From Heracleum sosnowskyi (lineage: Eukaryota > Streptophyta > Magnoliopsida > Apiales > Apiaceae), in assembly GCA_030848705.1 (NCBI GenBank), contig CM061238.1:51003133-51067132 (forward strand): DNA of 64,000 nucleotides. The letters are read 5' to 3'. Shown one piece after another: positions 10,770-22,440 of this stretch. Position 1 is the stretch's first letter. Every line of letters starts with the position of its first letter. The notes beneath the pieces were generated by a model. The model was not told the origin of the DNA. It saw only the letters and a program-made list of their open reading frames with translations, and did no database searches. A program made the translations under genes and the position numbers.

Positions 10770-13154
10770 CCACACTTGGTAGGGTCCAGTTGATTTAGAA
10801 ACATTTTTGTAATTGATTCTTCTATCATAATCAGCATTCTTCACAGTAGGAGACTTCATTGTGTTTGAAGCTTTAGAGTTGACACTCTTAGGCTCACATG
10901 AAGTCTTTACCCTTTCAACCTTGATATGGGATCTTGTCCTGTGAGTGTGCATATGTGTGTGTGATTCACATGATTGTGCAGAGTCAAGTTTTTGCTTCAA
11001 AGATAAGCAATTAGCAATCACAGTCACATAGCATGTCATGCCGTTAGATTTACCACAGAAAGAATCATGGTTATCATTCATGCCAACAAAATGGTTGCTT
11101 AGATTATCAACTTCATTGTTAACAGCTTTATTACACTTATGAGTCAAATGGTTAACAGATAAGCATTTTTGACATTGTTTCCTAGGAGCATTTGACACAT
11201 AAGCATACCTATTACCCTTGTTGACACCTACTTTTCCATTTCTGTTTTGTTTCTTTTTCTTAACAACTTTCTTAGTGATCTTAGGACTCTTGATAAGATT
11301 GTTTTTGGTTTCTTTCTGATTGACAGATTTAGGAGAGGAAGAAGTGTCTTTAGCAGCCTCATCTTCTTCAAATAACTGTTGTTTGATGACCATTGATTCT
11401 TCATCAAACTCAACAACACTCTTTTTGAAGATGGGCTCTTTGACACCTGACAAGATAGTTGGGGCATTTTTGTTTACAAAAGGTTCTTTTCCCTTGCCCT
11501 TAGCCTTCTTCCTTCCCTTGTCATTCTCATAGTCAAAACCAATTCCAACCTTAATGTCTTCGGTGTGTTCCTTGTGATAGGCTTGAACAAGATCAGCTGA
11601 GTTTCCATAGCTTCTTATCTTTAATTCATTTTCAGCAATTTGTTCCCTAAGGGCTTTTTCTATTTGTTCAGCACAAACTAATTTATTCTTAAGATACTCA
11701 ACCTCCTGTTTCAAGCCATCAAGGTTCACAACCATTAACTCAAGTTCCTTATTCTTTTCTGTAAGTTCAATGTTCTTAGCAGTTAGCCTATCAATTTCTT
11801 CATTAGCAACTAACATACTAGTGTGAATGTTAAACATCTCTGTACTCAGATCTTCAACAGTTTGCTTGTATTGAGAGGGAGTCATTTCAAGAAAAGTAAG
11901 AATAGGTACCTGATTAGAAGAATCACCATCATCAGAAAAAGCCATCAAGGCATAGTTTGCCCTATTGTTTCTTGAGTAGAGCTTCATACTTTGCTTCAAG
12001 TTCTAAGTATGCTTTGTCCTTCTTGACTTGCTTGGGCTTCTTGCACTCTGTAGCAAAGTGCCCAAGTTCATTACAGTTGTAGCATCTTATCTTTGACCTA
12101 TCCACACTTCCAGTTTTGTAACCTCCCTTTGCAGCACCAACAGTTCCTTTCCCTTTGTTGAAGGTGTTTGAGCCACTTGATCCACCAACACCACTAGCAT
12201 TAAACTTTGACTTAAATGGCTGCTTCCTTTTGAATCTTATATTAGGATACCTCCTAGCCATATAAGCAAAAGATTTGTTCTCCATTTGATCCAGTTCATC
12301 TATGCTATAGAAGTCATCTTCCTCAGGCAAGTCATAAGTGACTTGAGGTTCTTCAACAGTTTCCTCAACATCCAGTTCTTCAACCTTAGCTTGACTAACT
12401 TTCACAACTTCCAACCTTTGGCTTTGATTATCATCAATGAGGCACATGATGTGTTGGCCATTACACCTTGATTTGCCTGAATGGATCTTTTCTGAAACAG
12501 CTCCAGTTCATATGTTTTTAGCACACCATATAACACATCAAAGCCAATCTTAGTTAGATCTCTTTCCATGAGAGAAGAGATCCTTGGCTCCAAATGATTT
12601 GGAAGAGTCAATAAGAACTTCTTGTTAAGCTCTTCAGTTTCATAGTGTTTGTCATAGAGATTAAGATCATTTATCAACATGTTGAACCTTTCAAACACTT
12701 CTGTGATGCCCTCTTTTGGCTGAGCCATGAAGGCTTCATACTGAGAAACAAGAATCTGTTTCTTATTTTTCCTTACTTCAGGTGTTCCTTCACATAGCAC
12801 TTCAATGAGATCCCACATCTTCTTAGAAGTACTACAATGAGCAATAATGTCTAACATGCTAAGATCCATAGATTCACAAATAATGAGTTGGAGATTTCCA
12901 TCTAGAGCCACTTTCTCTTTTTCAGGATCAGTGGATTTGGAAGGATCTTTAGGCTCATGATGCCGTGGTATTTTCTCAGTACCAACCGTTGATTCAGCAA
13001 TCTCAATCATTGGAATGAAGGGGCCATGTTTTAGGATGTCTAAATACATGGGGTTTGAAGCTTTGATGAACAACAACATCTTCTTCTTCAATAGATTGTA
13101 GTGTTCCTTGTTAAATGGAGGAATCTTGATACTGCTTAGTTTCTGTGAACTCAT
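10752..13154 (-). pseudogene. Copia A Gag (frameshifted)
   Basis: Gag starts MSSQKLSSIKIPPFNKEHY at 13154 and carries the copia Gag core to about 12450. A frameshift moves it to a second frame (12447-11962) with a zinc knuckle CYNCNELGHFATEC, and a second shift returns it to the first frame (11999-10752). The last part is helical (repeated L/E/K heptads around 11600-11850) and has a second knuckle CQKCLSVNHLTHKC near 11170. Total length is about 800 codons, far more than the roughly 300 of small copia Gags. The C-terminus keeps the QVWVxK signature shared by B, C and D. The copy cannot make full-length Gag as it stands. Confidence 0.82.
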
Positions 13155-13185
13155 TCTTGATCTTTTTCTGTTTGTATATCAACAG

Positions 13186-13200
13186 CCTGCTTTGATACCA
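13186..13200 (-). other. Primer-binding site of A
   Basis: The minus strand reads TGGTATCAAAGCAGG two bases inside the 5' LTR, close to the 3' end complement of plant initiator tRNA-Met. Confidence 0.75.
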
Positions 13201-13202
13201 CT

Positions 13203-14483
13203 TGTTAGATATGAATATCACTATTAAACTAGACAGAGGGGGGGGGTGAATGGATAGTTTGAAGGTTTTTCGTTTTCTTGAAACTTAAAAGCTGAGTTAG
13301 ATTGTGTAGTATGAAAATGCGGAAATAAAATAAACAGAACACACACAATCACTTTAATCTACTTTGTATAAAGTAAATCAAATACTACAGCTTCCAAAAT
13401 TTCACAAGTGAAATTCGGGCTTCTAAGCAAGAACAATGTTTTCTTGTTTTCTTACAGAGAAAAGAGTGCTTAGATAATTCTATGTGTTTCTCTCTTACAG
13501 CTAACTATAGGGTGTGCACAATATATATATATATTCTATACAAACTAGTGCACACACCTATTTACATAGCTACCCCTAACTGTAACTCCAACTTGTTCTT
13601 CCATAAGAGGTTAATTGTGTCAGGAAGGACCACTTGCTTTCTGTCGTCCTTTCCCGTTTCTGTAGCTGCTTGTCTCTATTCTTTCTCTCCAAGTTTTGCT
13701 GTAGATTTTCCATCTGTCTTTGGACCACCTCATCGTAACAGATGTTTCAGTATTTGTCTCCATGAACTCTGATACTGTACCTTGATTTGTCTTGTTGTAA
13801 ATCACCTAAGTGTTGACATCGTGAACTCCAGCATACTCATTATCATGTGACTTGTCGACATAGGGCATTTGCGACTTTGCTATATGAGGACTTTGCTATA
13901 TGGGTATTTTAGGAGTATGCGATATGGCATATTTCTGACTTCACGATATGGCCTTTTGAGGACTTCATGATATAGTCTTTTTGAGGACTTCACGATATAG
14001 CCTTTTTTAGGACTTCACGATTTAGTACATTTCAGACTTTGCAATCTCAACACTTCATGACATGTGCCTTGAAGATTTCACGACATAGTTCATTTCAGAC
14101 TATGCGATCTCAGCACTTTATGACATGGACTTTGAGGACTTCACGACATAGGTCATTCTGACTTCACGATATAGGGACTTAGACAAATTTCTGCAACTTA
14201 TTTCTTCAAGGCCTTATTCACTTTTTATCTTCCTGCATGAACAAACTGAGCTTCTTCCAGGACAATTATTTCATGGCCTATGTACATTCTTGGTGCAAGA
14301 AACTTACTAAGCTCATTATAAACTTGAGCATAGAGAATAAAGCTAAGTGCATGAAAACAAGACAAGTACAATAGAGACCTATACTATATCCCAGTGATAA
14401 ACTTCCCTAGGTCATGTAGAGTGACATAGTCACAAGGTGTATGCTTGTTAATAGTGGTATTCAGACATGCCTTGAGCCTAACA
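13203..14483 (-). repeat. 5' LTR of copia A
   Basis: A 1281-bp sequence bounded by TGTTAGATATG (13203) and GAGCCTAACA (14483), giving TG...CA ends on the minus strand. It abuts the PBS. The GGGGGGGGG tract at about 13241 is the complement of the C run seen near the 3' end of the other copia LTRs. A TATA-rich stretch lies at 13520-13541. The partner LTR is lost, so age cannot be judged. Confidence 0.8.
13870..14176. repeat. A-family motif array in the LTR
   Basis: About twelve copies of GACTTCACGATATAG and variants at spacings of 15-30 bp (for example 13937, 13961, 13986, 14011, 14073, 14137, 14160). The core varies as CACGA/CATGA and TATAG/CATAG. The same motif recurs, inverted, at 5030-5345. 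Confidence 0.85.
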
Positions 14484-14847
14484 TGGTTCTATTTGGTGAT
14501 TCTATAAGTGTAAATGTAGTCGTGATGTGGTGCTAATTTGAAATTTGGTGCACTTTCTTTGAATTTGGTTGAATTTGAAGATTTCGTGTGTGTTGGCGGT
14601 GCAACGATAGTAGAGATGGTGGTGGTATAGCCATGATGGAGATGGTGGTGATTTAGTGATAATGACAATGACGAAAATGCGGTGGTAGTGGTGTATTGAC
14701 GGTGGTAGCATGATGGTTGTGATGTATATAATAATATAAAAAATAAAATTATGTGTATAAATTATTTTGGTGATTTATTGAAGTAGTTTTGGTGATTAGC
14801 TACCGGTTCTCAGTTCTCATAATAAGAGGGTTCTCATTGGAGTAGCC

Positions 14848-14897
<50 letters not shown>

Positions 14898-15104
14898 AGC
14901 TATATATCATCATTAGAATTTTACTCAATATTTATTATTATAGTTTGAAAGCAATACTCATACCAATATACAAATATTTTTATGTACAACATAATTAAAA
15001 TTTGTTGAATATAGAACATAACATATCAATATACAAATATTTTTCTGTACAACGAAATTAAAATTTGTTGATTGTTAAAAATAAGAAATCAAATAGTTGT
15101 GTGA
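14484..15104. other. Unassigned sequence with AT microsatellite
   Basis: No gene is seen. 14485-14720 is GGTGGT-rich and low in complexity. 14800-14846 reads like the end of an older repeat (GGTTCTCA units and AGTAGCCCC). An (AT)n run follows at about 14850-14900. 14930-15100 is AT-rich with a near-duplicate (ATACAAATATTTTT at about 14970 and 15030). Confidence 0.5.
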
Positions 15105-16786
15105 AGCAGTCATATGATCCATAATATAAATTTATTACAACCCAAAAGTAATTCCACTAGAAACCTGCTACCAATATGATTTCTACTTGAAACCATAAAG
15201 GCGGCACAAACGTTTATTCTTGTTCATTAATATACATAAGTCATACTTATAAATAAACCGGAGCAGCAAGACCTACACTCCGAACCAACTCAGCCTTCTT
15301 ACCTGCGGTGCTGCAACAACAACTCTACGGAACGTCCGCACGTCCCTAACGCGCTTCTGAGCGGTGAGGTAAGTTCTGGCCATCTACCTTAGTTGTTGTG
15401 TTGTGATATATATAAAAGAAGCAAGAGTGAGCACTAAAGCTCAACAATAATATAAAGCAGTTTAAATAAACTCTGTAAGCTTTTTATATCATTTGAAAGA
15501 TTTGAAATCTCATTCGTATGCAGAATGATGTTTTAAAACAATCTTTTCGTCAAAACATTACCATACAGTTCAAGTATTATATTTGGTATAATACTTGTTA
15601 AAATATTATTAACAATATCTGTAACCGGTATCTGACCAAAGTTACAAAGCATTACTGAATTCCAAATGGAAAAGGGGAAACTATACAGGGACACACATCT
15701 CGGTATACGATGATCAGTCGTATAACCGCTTAACTTCTCTACTAGTAGATGGATAATCCCGAAGGTCATTACCCTTAGCCGCATATGGGCTTTTAATTTG
15801 ATTGGACCGGTGTCAACCCAGCCTCTTACGTTCTCATGGCGACATCAAGGCCATATCTAGCTGGACCACGCTTTCCTTGGCCACTTCCGCTAGCTAATTT
15901 CATTACCACTGGACTGGTGTCAATCCAGCCTCTTATGTATTCATGGCGACATCAAGGCCATACTTAGATGGACCGTGCGTTACTCGGCCATTTACACTAT
16001 CCGCTTTCTGGTTCCCCGCATAATCCTATCTATAACTGGAATGGATGTTACTCCAAGTTCCCCAAGCATATGCTTATTGATAGGTTTTTATAAACAATAT
16101 TCTTACTTTTGGAATATTATTGGAAGTAGGTCACAATGTGGATTGACTGTTGTCAACTGACCTCGATTAACGAGTATAGTTCTTTGAAATCACGACCTGG
16201 GAGTTCATTGTAAAATATCTTTAGTTTTGATAAGTCAGAAACCCAAAACATAATTGCTTTCGATGAAAGAGGCAAGTGAAATCATCTGTTCACTTCCTGG
16301 ATTTGATTCCCAATTTTTAAAAAGTCAAAATACATTTATTTGCTTTCGAAAGAATTTATTAAATTCAAAATAAAATATTTGGGAACCCCTACTCTATTGA
16401 AATAAATTTTATGAAGGTCAGAAAATATTTTAAATAACTATCTGAACCTTAAATAATATTTAAATAAGGTTCTATGATTTTTAAATCATATTTGGAATAA
16501 CTAATAAATATTCAAATAATAAATATTGAATCACTATTCAAATAATAAACCTCCAGCTTTTTATGACAGTAATTCAAAACAAAATAATAATCTGACTCCC
16601 GGTCTAAGTTTGAAAATACAATACAAGTACTTATATCTATTATACTCATAGCATATAAACCGCAAACTATTATGAAAGATTTAAATCAGTATATAAATCA
16701 ATTCGTAAAACATTTAAAATATTTAAATAGTTTATATCACAATCACAATAGTTTTCAATACAACAACATCTATATAAGATGTAGGG
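15105..16786 (+). mobile_element. Gypsy-type LTR no. 2, left piece
   Basis: Related to LTR no. 3 from its position about 160 onward (AGCAGTCATATGATCCAT), so the first part is missing or too diverged to see. It is interrupted at 16786 by copia B and resumes at 28723. Coding potential is absent. Confidence 0.7.
15803..15995 (+). repeat. 107-bp imperfect tandem repeat
   Basis: Two units beginning TGGACCGGTGTCAACCCAG (about 15803) and TGGACTGGTGTCAATCCAG (about 15910) share the segment CATGGCGACATCAAGGCCAT. They lie inside gypsy-type LTR no. 2. Confidence 0.75.
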
Positions 16787-17328
16787 TGTTAGGCCGAATA
16801 CACAATATAATCAAGTATGTATGAGAATGACAATCAAGAACACACGTTTGTAAATCAACAAACTGAATTATATTAAAATAATTCTCTCTTAGTGATGTTA
16901 ATGAATCACAAAGAGCTACTAGGTTACAAGAATAATATATTCAATAATCGCATCCCTTCTAGGGATAACCTATCTGTGTTTATATAGTACACAGTTACAC
17001 AATCCTTATCTAATTGATACTCCTATAAATTAGCTATACAATTATTATCAATTAAGGATTGCTTCAGTCTTCTATTCCGTTTCCTTAGCTGTATCAATAT
17101 ATTCTGCTTCTTTCCATCTTCAGAATATATTGCTTCTAGAATCTTTATCTTTGCACCGACAGCTAAGTCAACTATCACCACGTCAGACTTTATCAAACTC
17201 TGACTGGCTTCAATGTGAACTCTTCACCCAGTCAGACTTTATCAAACTCTGACTGGCTTCTAGATAAACTCTGATATGTACCTGGTACTTAAACACTGAT
17301 GAACAAATGTCAGCAATTATATCTAACA
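16787..17328 (-). repeat. 3' LTR of copia B
   Basis: 542 bp, TGTTAG...TAACA ends. It contains two copies of a palindrome-like CAGACTTTATCAAACTCTG unit (17180-17260) carrying the B-family motif in both orientations. Confidence 0.93.
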
Positions 17329-17340
17329 ATCTCCCCCAAC
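17329..17340 (-). other. Polypurine tract of B
   Basis: The minus strand reads AAGTTGGGGGAGAT directly before the 3' LTR TGTTAGAT. Confidence 0.85.
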
Positions 17341-17491
17341 TTGTGCATAATAAAAATGTACAAGTTAAACAGATAATTGATGATGTCAAAACATATAACA
17401 AATGCAGTGTTTAAAATATGTCAGAGTTTAATTTTAAAACAGAGTTTAAATTTAACTTAGAATAGAAAACATAAAAACTTACAGTCAGACT

Positions 17492-20400
17492 TTACTGAAT
17501 TTCTTGGATATCAGGCACAGTCCTGATATAATCTGACAGTAACTTTCTCTCAGCTCGATCTAGTTCAGCAATCATATCCTTCTTCAGCTCCTTCAATTCT
17601 GGTTTATCTTCACCAATTTGATAAATGGCAGCCCTTAAAGAATAGATGTTGTTCTTGTTCATTTCATTGCCAAGTCTGATATAAAAAGCCTTATCAGACT
17701 CTAGATTGAACTCTAGAACTTTCTTATCTAGTGCAGTCCTGAATCTAGCACTATTTTTCTTCATTTCCACCAACTTTCCATGTGCATCTCTGTACTTAGG
17801 AATATAAGCACTGGAAACACTTCCTCCAAAAAGAACTTTTGATTTCATCATTCTGTCTTTTAAAACCAGAGCAGCATTATGAGTATTTCTATTTTTGATC
17901 TTCAAGAGATATAGAACATACTCTAGCTCTTCCCAGAATTTCAGATGAATATCATCTTCTCCAATTCTGTAAACTCTGCCATCAGCCATAAAGTATAATA
18001 AAAACTCCTTCTTCAAGCCTCTGTGGTAAATCATCTGAACAGATTCTAGTTTATCAAGGTTTTCTTGAGTAACCCCAACACCAGGTTCTGCCAGTGATGT
18101 ATGATCTAAAGGACTATTATTAACTCTTTTCTCATTGTGGGAACCCAAACCAGATTTATCATAAGATTGTTTTCCAAGTACTGTTCTGGTTTGTAAAAAG
18201 TTCACCTGGCTAGGCTTCAGAGTTTCAGGTAATGAAGATCTTTTGAAACCTTGGAGTGGTGAAGATAGCTGAGTTTGCACAACTTGAGCATTGTCAGAGG
18301 TTGGCACATTCTTAACAATAACATCAACTTGAGCATTGTCAGAGGTTGAATAATTCTTCTTTTCCAGGTTAGGCTCTTCAATCATCACGCCTTTACCTTT
18401 ATCAGCGTTTGAACCAATAGGCCTCCTTGAGTACTGTAAACTCTGATCAGAGTTTACATTCTCTTTGATAACAATTCCTTTTTCTTTTCTCCTCGGAGCC
18501 TTGACAACCTTCTGTTTGTAGATTCCAGCTTCAAGATTCTTCTTGTGTTCTTCAGCAAGCATTTGCTCTTCAGCTTGGATATCTTCAATTGTAACACCTT
18601 TTCCATGTTCTGCCATAAACACCTTAGCAGCAATTTCCTCATCTGTGATTGGCTTATCAGAGATTATCAAACTTTTGAATTTTGAACCACTGGCAGAGTT
18701 TGAATTTCCCTTTTCAAAGTTTGATCTTCTTTCAGAGTTTGATCTTCTTGAAAGTAGTCTTCTATCAGCATTTAACCTTAAGCTCTTTCCATCTCCCTTG
18801 TTTCCACCATCATTACCATCATCCCTCCGTCTCAGAGTTTGAATGTCTTTGCATTTGTCACTTGGTACACTCTCCCCCCTTTTGACATCATCAGAAAGTA
18901 GTACTGATGTCAACAACTCAATTGCTTTAGAAATTGAAGTCAGTTGGGCAGACATAGCAGTCTGGTTGTCCTCAACTTTCCCAAGCCTCTTCTGAATTTC
19001 ATCAGAGTCCTTAGCTTGCTTCTTGAACATGGAATTGTAGTAAGCTCTATCATTCTTCAGAGTAAGATCCCTCAGACCAACTTCATTCCTCAAAGCAGTG
19101 ACTTCCTTATGAGACTCATCAAATCTGTTGTGGAGAGATTTAATTTGAATCACAGTAGCCTTTAGACTTGTAAGAACATCAGGATTTGAAATTGTCTTCA
19201 CAGAATCACCAAGAAAATCAGCAGCCCTCTGTGCTGAAAAGATACAATCGGCAGCAGCCCATCTATTGTAGTACATATCTTGAAAATGCTCAGCCGTAGC
19301 TCGATTTACCTCTCTTAGCTCATCAGAGTTTGCTTGACTACCAAATAACTCCTCTTGTGAATGATCAGAACTATCATCATCATTATCATTCTCTGCTGTA
19401 TTCTCTGCATGAATATTCTCAGCAGTAGGTTCTGGAATCTCAGAGTTTGCAACAAACTCATCATTTTCAGCTACAGCCTCTTGTACTGGAATCTCTGCAA
19501 TAATCTCTGGAACAGTTTCCGTAGCATGTGCAGCAACATTCTCAGTAGCAGCAGTATTTAAGGTCTGATCAACTTCCTCACCCTTTTCAATTACCTTATG
19601 AGTAACAGAGAGAATCTCTATTTGGGTAGCCATAGATTCTTCAAGAATAACCGTGGCTTGATCAGCTTCCACACCCTCTGTTTCATCAAAATCATCAAGA
19701 TGGTCAGAGTTTACAGAGTTGTGTGCTTCAACATCCATATCAAATCCCTGTGGCTCAAAAATCTCAGCCTCAATATTTGCTGTAGCCTCCTGAACAAGAA
19801 TTTCAGGAGCTTCATCTGCAGCTTCATTTGCAGCTTCCTCAACTACATCATCAGCGTTTGATGTAGGAGCTTCTTCATCAGCACTTGATATGTCAGGCAT
19901 AACATTTTCCTCAAAAACTCTGTCCAAATTGACAGCTTCAGCATTTACATTTGATGCACCAAAAAGATGTGCAGCCACCAATCTTCTTTTTCTCTGATGA
20001 AGAGTTTCTTCATCAGTTTCACTGTCCTCATCAGCATTATCAGACTTTGCCCTGTTTGCCCTTCTTTTCTTTAACCTTTTCTTCTGAGGCATATCATCAG
20101 CATTTGATACCCCAGCTTCAGTAGTTGGCTTAGCAATCCTTGGAGGTTTTGTACCAACATGCTTAGTCCTACCACCAGTCCGTGGTGGAACTGTAGAGGC
20201 TTCAGCATTTACTGGTTCTGATGGCTGTTGTGGTTGAGGTTGAGGGTTTAAGAACTGAAGCACTGTTTCAGGCAACAGCAATTCACCAACACTAACCTTC
20301 TTTAAATCCTTGTTGGTAAGGTCAGAGAATACCCTTTTGTGCAATTTGAATGAGGGAATTACGTCCTCCTCATCAATCTCAACATTTGGAACATAAGCAG

Positions 20401-21037
20401 AGAACAAAAGTTGACAAAATCTAGAAAAATAGACTACATGCCTATTCTCTGTTAACTTCTCACCTATGTTCATCAAAAAAAGTCTAGCAAAATCATAATT
20501 ACTGTTAAAGAGAAGTGAATACCCGATTTGCAGACTGTCGATTGGAATCGCATCCCAATTTGTACATTTCTTCCCGAACGCCCTTGTTATGCAATCGAAA
20601 AAGAAACTCCATTCCTTTCTCAAGAGCGGTCGCTTCAGTTGGCCTATCTTTGCCAAAGATCCAGTATACCCAATAGCTTGCATCATTCTCTGAAGATCAG
20701 TATCACCAACACTAATGGTGTACGCGTCAGACTCTGCAAAGCCCATTGCTTCGCGAACAGTTCCTGGAGTTATGACAAACTCTGTTTCCTGGAACTCAAA
20801 AACTATGGATGGGGTACCAGAATCACCACCATCATCATAGACACCAGTCTCCAAGAAAGCTTTGATCTGAGATCCATAAAGCTTTGCAGGCTCCACCAAG
20901 GCACGCCCAATTGCTGACTGAGCAAGAAAGTCTTGTATTATATGAAACGCCACTGGTGCATTGACAGTATTTAACGGGGCTGCATAATTATTAGGAACGA
21001 ACTCTAACCCAGAAGAAACAAAAGCTGTAGAAGCCAT
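17492..21037 (-). CDS. Accessory protein of copia B, intact, 1181 aa
   Basis: One uninterrupted frame from ATG at 21037. Residues 1-230 are globular and related to the A accessory N-terminus (RKEWSFFFDCITRAFG, then NWDAIPIDSLQIGYSL). Residues 270-560 are low-complexity and acidic with a basic cluster QKKRLKKRRANRAKS near 320 that resembles a nuclear signal. Residues 580-745 are helical and end in SDDVKRGE, encoded by a purine run. Residues 985-1181 form a C-terminal domain related to C and D1 (YFMADGRVYRI, SLRAAIYQIGEDKPEL). No signal peptide or membrane helix is visible. The position between pol and the 3' LTR is that of the 'env-like' ORF of SIRE-type elements, but nothing looks like an envelope. 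The intact frame next to broken gag and pol is striking. Function is unknown; a nuclear regulator is my inference. Confidence 0.85.
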   Translation of the reverse strand: MASTAFVSSGLEFVPNNYAAPLNTVNAPVAFHIIQDFLAQSAIGRALVEPAKLYGSQIKAFLETGVYDDGGDSGTPSIVFEFQETEFVITPGTVREAMGFAESDAYTISVGDTDLQRMMQAIGYTGSLAKIGQLKRPLLRKEWSFFFDCITRAFGKKCTNWDAIPIDSLQIGYSLLFNSNYDFARLFLMNIGEKLTENRHVVYFSRFCQLLFSAYVPNVEIDEEDVIPSFKLHKRVFSDLTNKDLKKVSVGELLLPETVLQFLNPQPQPQQPSEPVNAEASTVPPRTGGRTKHVGTKPPRIAKPTTEAGVSNADDMPQKKRLKKRRANRAKSDNADEDSETDEETLHQRKRRLVAAHLFGASNVNAEAVNLDRVFEENVMPDISSADEEAPTSNADDVVEEAANEAADEAPEILVQEATANIEAEIFEPQGFDMDVEAHNSVNSDHLDDFDETEGVEADQATVILEESMATQIEILSVTHKVIEKGEEVDQTLNTAATENVAAHATETVPEIIAEIPVQEAVAENDEFVANSEIPEPTAENIHAENTAENDNDDDSSDHSQEELFGSQANSDELREVNRATAEHFQDMYYNRWAAADCIFSAQRAADFLGDSVKTISNPDVLTSLKATVIQIKSLHNRFDESHKEVTALRNEVGLRDLTLKNDRAYYNSMFKKQAKDSDEIQKRLGKVEDNQTAMSAQLTSISKAIELLTSVLLSDDVKRGESVPSDKCKDIQTLRRRDDGNDGGNKGDGKSLRLNADRRLLSRRSNSERRSNFEKGNSNSASGSKFKSLIISDKPITDEEIAAKVFMAEHGKGVTIEDIQAEEQMLAEEHKKNLEAGIYKQKVVKAPRRKEKGIVIKENVNSDQSLQYSRRPIGSNADKGKGVMIEEPNLEKKNYSTSDNAQVDVIVKNVPTSDNAQVVQTQLSSPLQGFKRSSLPETLKPSQVNFLQTRTVLGKQSYDKSGLGSHNEKRVNNSPLDHTSLAEPGVGVTQENLDKLESVQMIYHRGLKKEFLLYFMADGRVYRIGEDDIHLKFWEELEYVLYLLKIKNRNTHNAALVLKDRMMKSKVLFGGSVSSAYIPKYRDAHGKLVEMKKNSARFRTALDKKVLEFNLESDKAFYIRLGNEMNKNNIYSLRAAIYQIGEDKPELKELKKDMIAELDRAERKLLSDYIRTVPDIQEIQ
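18872..18884 (-). other. PPT-like purine run inside the B accessory ORF
   Basis: The minus strand reads CAAAAGGGGGGAGAG. It has the same relative position and protein context (DxK+GE) as the runs in D1 (46564-46578), A (2085-2097) and C (55291-55305). Confidence 0.4.
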
Positions 21038-21175
21038 TAGTACGAATTGAGAAGAAAAATCAAAGAAACTGATTCAAAAGCTTCGTAAGAGTTTGTGAGC
21101 AGGGAAGTGTTTGTGAATATGTGTGTGTGTAAATTGAAGTAAGATGTGAAAGGTTTAGACGTATGTGGGTGTATT

Positions 21176-21186
21176 GTATAAATATG
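21176..21186 (-). promoter_or_regulatory. Putative TATA box of the B accessory ORF
   Basis: The minus strand reads CATATTTATACAATAC about 140 nt upstream of the ATG at 21037. A pyrimidine-rich leader-like stretch lies in between. Confidence 0.4.
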
Positions 21187-21189
21187 AAA

Positions 21190-21793
21190 TTAAAAAATTA
21201 AAAAATGAACAGTTTTTAATCATTAATACACAACTGTCTTACTCCTTTCATTATGTGAGTGGGACACATGGCACACATATAATGACGGACAGCTAATTAT
21301 TTACAGTTTCCAATGCGCATACGCAGTAAAAACAGCAATAATTACCGCCTGTTACACTCTTCTAGGCAATTAACCTCTCTCCTCTGTGTAAAGCAAATTT
21401 GAACCGTTTGTACTCATACTCTTTCATATTTCTAAACAATTGTCTAATCTCAAAATTATAAAATGTCTGAAACAAAGAAATCATTTTAATCATCAGAGAT
21501 TAAAACAAAATTACCTCGGCGTATTTCTCACAATACATCAGTGTTTACCATTTGTCCTTCTTTGTCAATAAACTCTTTTCTCAAACTGTACAGGTGTGAA
21601 TAATTGTGTGTGCTATAGCAGAGTTTACTGAACATGAATATTTAGACCATCTCAAAGTGCATAAAATCCACAAACTTAAGTAGTAAAAACTGGTTGCCTA
21701 AACTCTCATGTAAAACATAAAATCCGATTTTTATATCTAAACTCTTTATTTTGATATCCTTTCATTTGGATATATCTTTTATTCTTCACCCCC

Positions 21794-21833
<40 letters not shown>

Positions 21834-22440
21834 TTTAATTTTTCCAGTAATCAGTGGTTAGCACTAGTCACCAAAAATCAAAGATTTTAGCCCTTATTTC
21901 ATACAATAAGTTCCTGGATCTTCCTAGGCACAACATGATCTCAAAGGAATTTGTGCTCTTTTTGGCATCTTTTGATTTGAGGGTGAATTATTTGCAATTT
22001 ATAATCAGAGTTTAGACTTTTCATCAGTTAATACAATTAATTTATGAGAGAAAATGCAAACAGCTAATACCACTTCAGTGTATAGAATCAATAAACTAAG
22101 AGATGCTATAAATATAGAGACAGTATCATGCTGTGTTAACTTACTGCACATATTTGAGATCAGAATCTAAACAACTCTTAAGGATTCACAATTACTTACT
22201 GAGAATTATGTTTCATACAATTTTCTTCATTGGTCTATATGTTTCAGACAAAATTACAATCAGAGTATAGCATTAGACTGTAACTATCAGAGTATGACCA
22301 ACACTTTATGACTTACAGAGTTTAGCATCAGAGTTTACTTTCAGAGTTTATGACACTGGTACTCATAACAGTTAATACATGCAAGGAATCATGAGCATTA
22401 AAAATCAAACATGTATAGTTTTTGAGTCTAACCCGTATCT
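21190..22440. other. Non-coding spacer of B between pol and accessory ORF, motif-rich
   Basis: No gene is seen in 1.25 kb. At least five exact CAGAGTTT copies occur (about 21608, 22003, 22318, 22329, 22340), plus variants CAGAGTATA and CAGAGTATG. An (AT)n run lies at 21797-21830. Confidence 0.65.
21797..21830. repeat. (AT)n microsatellite
   Basis: About 17 uninterrupted AT dinucleotides within the spacer of copia B. Confidence 0.9.

Larger units (their letters stand above)
2017..14483 (-). mobile_element. Copia element A, 3'-truncated, interrupted by CACTA-1
   Basis: Minus-strand Ty1/copia element. From right to left it has a 5' LTR (13203-14483), a PBS, gag, PR-IN-RT-RH, a motif-rich spacer and an accessory ORF, then it is cut at 2016/2017 by the gypsy-type LTR, so the 3' LTR and PPT are missing. 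A 2.1-kb CACTA element splits pol just downstream of the protease. Gag and pol carry several frameshifts and stops, so the copy is dead. The accessory ORF downstream of pol and the long Gag fit the SIRE/Maximus type of plant copia elements. Confidence 0.85.

Noticed and set aside
14850..14900. Possible origin or promoter in AT-rich DNA
   Set aside because: Pure (AT)n microsatellite; nothing else supports a function.
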